Positions 31,718 through 35,271 of a stretch of 35,271 nucleotides of DNA are shown piece by piece. The DNA lies in contig DATANR010000341.1 of NCBI GenBank assembly GCA_036266155.1, positions 1 through 35,271 of the forward strand, written 5' to 3'. The stretch's first letter is position 1. Each line of letters starts with the position of its first letter. Both the position numbers and the translations under genes were made by a program. The stretch comes from SIAJ01 sp036266155. GTDB taxonomy: Bacteria > Planctomycetota > Planctomycetia > Gemmatales > Gemmataceae. The notes under the pieces were generated by a model. The model was not told the origin of the DNA. It worked only from the letters and a program-made list of their open reading frames with translations, and searched no databases.

Positions 31718-33319
31718 TCACTTCGCGATCACCTTCCGCTCCTTCAAGTCGTACTTGCCGCCGGCCGGCACCTCCGTGTAGTCGGTGTCCCCCTTCGGCG
31801 GCCCGCCGCGATAGTCGTAGAACGCGACCTTGGTCTTACCGACCACCTCGGCCACGTGGCCCGTGACGATGATCGCCGTCGACTCGTCGAGGCCGATGCC
31901 GAGCAGTTGCGGGTACATCTTCATTAGCCCGGTCATGTCCGGCGGCCGTTTGCGCGCGAAGAAGTGTTGATCCACCGCACAGCCCGGCAGGTAACCGAAG
32001 CCGCGTTCATAACCCTCGGCTGCCATCACCATGTTGCCGAGCGGATGGCCGCGCGGCATGTACTGGCTCTGGATCGACGCGCCGGCCGAGCTGCCGCCGA
32101 TCACGCCGCCGCGCTCGAGCACCTCGCGGAAGCGCTTCTCGGTCAGGGTGCCCTCGTATTCATCGACAAAATTCCACTGCCGCCCGCCGCCGAACCAGAC
32201 GCCCTTGGCCTCCGTGAGTACCTTCGAGAACGCCGGGTCGTCGGCCACTTTTCGATCCCGTGTGTGCAGCACCTTCACGTTGGTCCCGCCCCACTTGCGG
32301 AGGTATTTGGCGTCGCCCGGATCGGCCGGTACCGCCTCGTCGCCGTTGGGAATGGGAACCACGACCACGAGCGCGTCCTTGCCGCCGGCCAGCTCGAAGA
32401 ATCGATCCATGATCTCCTTGGTCGTGCCGCCGCCGCCCACGATGACGAGCGATCCCTTGGCCACGACCGGCTCCGGCGGGTCCTTCGGCGGGAACGGCGG
32501 CTTCATTGCGCGGAACTCCGCTGCTCGGCGAACCTGGAACAGGTCGAGCGTGCCGCCGGCCTTGAGCACGTCTTCGCGGGCCGGCTTGTTTGCCGACTTC
32601 GCCCAGCACGCGGTGACGCTGCTGTCGCCCACGACCTTGATGATCCGGCCACGCACGACGACCGCCGTCCCTTCGTCGATGCCGAGGCCCGCATAGCTGG
32701 GGTTCTTCTCGAGCACTCCGCGCAGCCGGCCGATGCGATTGCGCGCCACGAAATGCTGATCGATGACGATGCCCGTCAAAAAGCCGAAGCCCGGCCCGGT
32801 CGCCGCGACGTCAGTCCCGCCTTCGATCATCAGATCGGACATGACGGCCGCCCCCGCCGACGTGCCGCCGATGACGCCGCCGCGGGCGAGTAGCTTGTGA
32901 AACTCTTTCTCAACCGCGGTGCCACGATACGCGGCCACAAGCCGCTTCTGATCGCCGCCGCCGAACCAGATGGCCGTCGCCTCCGTGAGCGGCCTGACGA
33001 ACGCCGCGTCGTCGGCCTGCTTGCGATCGCGAGTGTGCAGGATCTCCACGGACGCCGGGCCGAGGTCCTTCCACCCTTTCAAGAACTCGTCAGCCTTCTT
33101 CGCGTCGCCGGCATCGGCGCTCGCCGATGGGACGACGATGATGCGGGCCTTGTCTTTCCCGCCCGCCAGCTTGAAGAACTCATCGCGCGCGGCCGTCGGC
33201 GTCTTCCCGCCGCCCACGATGACGAGCGCCCCCGGCACCGGCTCCGGCGGATACGGCGCGGCCGCGTGCAGCGAGGTACACGCCAGAAACGTAATGACGA
33301 AACAAGATATTCGGTGCAT
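31718..33319 (-). CDS. Secreted tandem-domain cyanophycinase-like serine peptidase (S51 family)
   Basis: 533 residues with a signal peptide (HRISCFVITFLACTSLHAAAP). There are two successive S51 peptidase domains (about 28-270 and 290-525). Each has IVGGG, an IWFGGG/VWFGGG strand, the nucleophile motif (GGTSAGA, Ser near 153; GGSSAGA, Ser near 409), DQHF and a GIDEGTA/GLDESTA motif. Both nucleophile motifs are intact, so both halves could be active. Cyanophycinase and related S51 enzymes hydrolyse cyanophycin or aspartyl dipeptides (family knowledge). The secreted location argues against breakdown of a cytoplasmic store and suggests extracellular scavenging. No cyanophycin synthetase is seen. 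It is convergent with yidD. Confidence 0.92.
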   Translation of the reverse strand: MHRISCFVITFLACTSLHAAAPYPPEPVPGALVIVGGGKTPTAARDEFFKLAGGKDKARIIVVPSASADAGDAKKADEFLKGWKDLGPASVEILHTRDRKQADDAAFVRPLTEATAIWFGGGDQKRLVAAYRGTAVEKEFHKLLARGGVIGGTSAGAAVMSDLMIEGGTDVAATGPGFGFLTGIVIDQHFVARNRIGRLRGVLEKNPSYAGLGIDEGTAVVVRGRIIKVVGDSSVTACWAKSANKPAREDVLKAGGTLDLFQVRRAAEFRAMKPPFPPKDPPEPVVAKGSLVIVGGGGTTKEIMDRFFELAGGKDALVVVVPIPNGDEAVPADPGDAKYLRKWGGTNVKVLHTRDRKVADDPAFSKVLTEAKGVWFGGGRQWNFVDEYEGTLTEKRFREVLERGGVIGGSSAGASIQSQYMPRGHPLGNMVMAAEGYERGFGYLPGCAVDQHFFARKRPPDMTGLMKMYPQLLGIGLDESTAIIVTGHVAEVVGKTKVAFYDYRGGPPKGDTDYTEVPAGGKYDLKERKVIAK

Positions 33320-33501
33320 GAGCTTGTCGTATCGGTTGCCGACGCAAATATCCGCGAATTTCCGCGGATTTTGCTTTCGTTGTGCGACGGGCGCGAATAC
33401 CTGAATACCGACGGCATGGATTGATTACATACACATCGCTCCTGCCGCCTTCTGTTTCAAACACTTTTTTGGCAACGAAATGAAACGAATCGAGGCACAT
33501 C

Positions 33502-34506
33502 ATGAACAGCAACTCTCCCAATCCGTCGAGTCCCACCTTTGAACCGCTGCGGTTCGACGCGATTCGCCGGCCGCAGTCGCCGCTGATCTGGCTCTGGGAC
33601 GGCTACATCGCCGGCGGCTGCATCACGCTGCTCACCAGCATGTGGAAGTCTGGCAAGACTACACTCGTTTCCGTGTTGCTCGCTCGCATGGCGACGGGCG
33701 GGATGTTCGCGGGCCGAACGCTACGGGCCGGCAAGGCGGTCATCGTTTCCGAAGAGTCCGAAGGCATGTGGGCCACCCGTTGCCAGCAGTTGAATCTCGG
33801 CGACAACCTGGGATTCCTTTGCCGACCCTTCCGTGGCCCAACGACGCCGGAGTTGTGGGAAGGGCTCATCGACAGCCTGGTCGCACGTAAGCAAAACGTC
33901 GGGCTCGACCTGCTGGTGATCGACCCGCTCGCGGCGATCTTGCCACGTTCGAGCGAAAGCCATTCGACGCTGATGTTGAGCGCCATGGCGCCGCTGCAAC
34001 GACTGACGGCGCTTGGTGTCGCCGTGCTGGTCCTACACCATCCACGCAAGGCGAAAACGGCCGAAGGCCGGGCGGCCCGCGGCACCGGTGCTCTCTCGGG
34101 CGCGGTCGACATCCTGATCGAAATGAGCACGCTCAAGACGCTGGAATCAGACGACCGGCGCCGCAAGCTGCGTGCCTTCTCGCGTCACTCGCAAACACCG
34201 GCCAATCTGGTAATCGAGTTGAACGCGGAGGGCAACGACTACATATCGCTGGGCGACTTTATCTCGAATTCGCCGGAGGTTTGGTGGGAAACGGTGCAAG
34301 CGCTCCTGGAACAATTTTCCGAAGGCCTGACCCGGCACGAGATTATCGAAGCCTGGCCGACTGACCGACCCCTGCCTAGCGAAGTGACGCTCTGGCGCTG
34401 GCTCGACCGAGCTGTCGCCACGGCCCGACTCTCCCGCGCCGGCAGCGGCCGCAAGGCGAATCCGTATCGGTATTGGTTGGCGGAGGACAAGGCGTCGAGT
34501 GCGTGA
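33502..34506 (+). CDS. AAA_25/RepA-like P-loop ATPase
   Basis: 334 residues; ATG 33502 has GAGG 7 bases upstream. The RecA-like core has TLLTSMWKSGKTTL (Walker A, with Ser in place of the usual first Gly), KAVIVSEESEGMW, LDLLVIDPLAAILP (Walker B) and GVAVLVLHHPRKA, followed by GRAARGTGALSGAVDILIEM. This order matches the AAA_25 (RepA/hexameric helicase-related) family. The C-terminal part (about 255-334) looks like a winged helix: GLTRHEIIEAWPTDRPLPSEVTLWRWLDRAV. Family members serve in plasmid or phage replication, but many planctomycetes encode chromosomal copies. No replication origin, primase or integrase lies nearby, so the role is open. Confidence 0.85.
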   Translation: MNSNSPNPSSPTFEPLRFDAIRRPQSPLIWLWDGYIAGGCITLLTSMWKSGKTTLVSVLLARMATGGMFAGRTLRAGKAVIVSEESEGMWATRCQQLNLGDNLGFLCRPFRGPTTPELWEGLIDSLVARKQNVGLDLLVIDPLAAILPRSSESHSTLMLSAMAPLQRLTALGVAVLVLHHPRKAKTAEGRAARGTGALSGAVDILIEMSTLKTLESDDRRRKLRAFSRHSQTPANLVIELNAEGNDYISLGDFISNSPEVWWETVQALLEQFSEGLTRHEIIEAWPTDRPLPSEVTLWRWLDRAVATARLSRAGSGRKANPYRYWLAEDKASSA

Positions 34507-34508
34507 AT

Positions 34509-34547
34509 CCGTTTAGCGGGCGTCCCGACGGGACGCCCGCTAAACGG
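34509..34547. repeat. Perfect 39-nt palindrome after the AAA_25 gene
   Basis: CCGTTTAGCGGGCGTCCCG (34509-34527) is the exact reverse complement of 34529-34547, with a single A at the centre (34528). It begins 3 bases after the stop codon of the AAA_25 ATPase. The CGTCCCGACGGGACG core looks like a repeat-family palindrome. It may terminate transcription as a strong GC-rich hairpin, but it is not followed by a T-run. Confidence 0.8.
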
Positions 34548-34644
34548 GGGAGGGCGCCTTTGCGCGACAAATAATTCTTTCCCTCCCCGATAGATTCCAC
34601 CGCTTCCGGCATAGATACTGGCGAGGAACCATGCCGGGTGGCGC

Positions 34645-35217
34645 ATGACTGACTTGCCGCGAACTCGACAGAGCTTGCTCGTTCGCCTGCGGGACCCCGC
34701 GGATGCGGCGGCGTGGCGGGCGTTTGTCGATGTTTATGGTCCGGCACTGTTTGCCTTTGCCAAGCGACAGGGATTGCAGTCGGCGGACGCGGCGGACGTG
34801 ACTCAGGACGTTTGCCGCAATGTCGCGACAGCGTTGCGTAGCGAGCGCTTCGACCCGGATCGCGGTCGATTCCGCGGCTGGCTGTTCGCGATCGTGCGCA
34901 ATCAGTTGAAGATGTTTCGCCGCACGCAAGCCCGGCGACCACGCGGCGCCGAGTTGCCGGCCGACATCGCCGACGACTCAGCCGCCGAGACGTGGGACCT
35001 CGAATGCCGACGGCGATTGTTCGCCTGGGCCTGCGAGCGCGTGAAGCCGACGGTTTCGAAGGCGACCTGGGCGGCCTTCTGGCGGACGGCGGTTGATGGA
35101 TTGAACGGCGATGCCGTGGCCGTTGAGACGGGTTTGACGCCCGCGGCGGTTTACCTCGCGAAGAGTCGGGTGCTGGCGAAGTTGCGTGAAGCGGTGGCGG
35201 AAGTGGAAGAGGAATAA
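34645..35217 (+). CDS. ECF-family RNA polymerase sigma factor (second copy)
   Basis: 190 residues from ATG 34645; the ribosome binding site is weak. Region 2 is seen as AWRAFVDVYGPALFAFAKRQG, DAADVTQDV and RFDPDRGRFRGWLFAIVRNQL; region 4 is ATWAAFWRTAVDGLNGDAVAVETGLTPAAVYLAKSRVLAKLRE. It aligns along its length with the ECF factor at 19095-19691, sharing for example QGLQ.ADAAD.TQ.V, FRGWLF..VRN.L, W.AFWRTA and AAVYLAK.RV. The kinase-associated paralogue suggests that a zinc-finger kinase may follow beyond the right edge, but only 54 bases remain after the stop. The gene starts 97 bases after the 39-nt palindrome. Confidence 0.92.
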   Translation: MTDLPRTRQSLLVRLRDPADAAAWRAFVDVYGPALFAFAKRQGLQSADAADVTQDVCRNVATALRSERFDPDRGRFRGWLFAIVRNQLKMFRRTQARRPRGAELPADIADDSAAETWDLECRRRLFAWACERVKPTVSKATWAAFWRTAVDGLNGDAVAVETGLTPAAVYLAKSRVLAKLREAVAEVEEE

Positions 35218-35271
35218 GGCGAACAAGGCGAGCGGAGCGGCGTAAGCCGCCCGATTTTGTCAGCATCGGGC

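Noticed and set aside
33320..33501. Short inverted repeats with CCGCG near 33350-33375 as a regulatory operator
   Set aside because: The match is brief and imperfect and could easily arise by chance in this base composition.

Overview
The window looks like chromosomal DNA of a planctomycete, most likely from the Gemmata-like lineage. This is inferred from gene content, not from a marker-gene comparison. The indicators are: giant surface proteins that open with a basic N-terminus plus an LExRxxP motif; a long WD40 protein with a HEAT-like tail; a zinc-finger Ser/Thr kinase directly behind an ECF sigma factor; a TIGR03067 remnant; a DUF4058 protein; GC-rich coding DNA; and dense short-palindrome elements between genes. 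No rRNA, tRNA, CRISPR array, IS element or integrase was seen.

Layout. 1-4360 (-) is the N-terminal 1,452 residues of a giant surface protein whose 3' end lies outside the window. It carries a CARDB-like domain, an M23 domain without its metal ligands, and long tandem beta-sandwich repeats. Divergent from it, 4562-6460 encodes a secreted alpha/beta hydrolase fused to a PD40 propeller. Next come a small secreted protein (6621-7004, -), a short LExREVP protein (7241-7825, +), a 14-repeat WD40 protein (8088-10574, -) and a 14-repeat FG-GAP protein with six Ig-like domains (10750-14856, -). 15280-16593 (+) is a flavin amine oxidase. 16594-17173 holds a nested palindromic element and a truncated TIGR03067 remnant. 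17174-19691 (-) is an ECF sigma / zinc-finger-kinase operon. A second palindrome cluster (19797-20052) precedes an XPB-type helicase (20201-21934, +), which converges with a SthA-like flavoprotein (21931-23337, -).

The rest mixes housekeeping and accessory genes: a membrane protein (23462-24031, +); a pseudokinase (24035-25426, -); ilvN translationally coupled to a 97-residue unknown (25568-26355, -); DUF4058 (26435-27118, -); a GT4 glycosyltransferase (27189-28451, -); an Xre-RES toxin-antitoxin pair (28472-29418, -); a three-helix membrane protein (29569-30012, +); a second coupled pair of small genes resembling a toxin-antitoxin module (30093-30610, +); a receiver-like protein (30636-30995, -); rnpA-yidD (31041-31642, +); a double-domain cyanophycinase-like protein (31718-33319, -); an AAA_25/RepA-like ATPase (33502-34506, +); and a second ECF sigma factor related to the first (34645-35217, +).

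I see no single operon that forms a clearly new multi-gene system. The best leads are the nested palindromic elements, the pseudokinase, the metal-ligand-free M23 domain in the giant surface protein, the reversed hydrolase-propeller fusion, the ilvN-coupled unknown and the uncharacterised small coupled gene pair. Start codons were moved from the longest reading frame to internal starts where a ribosome binding site, a signal peptide or the family N-terminus supported it.
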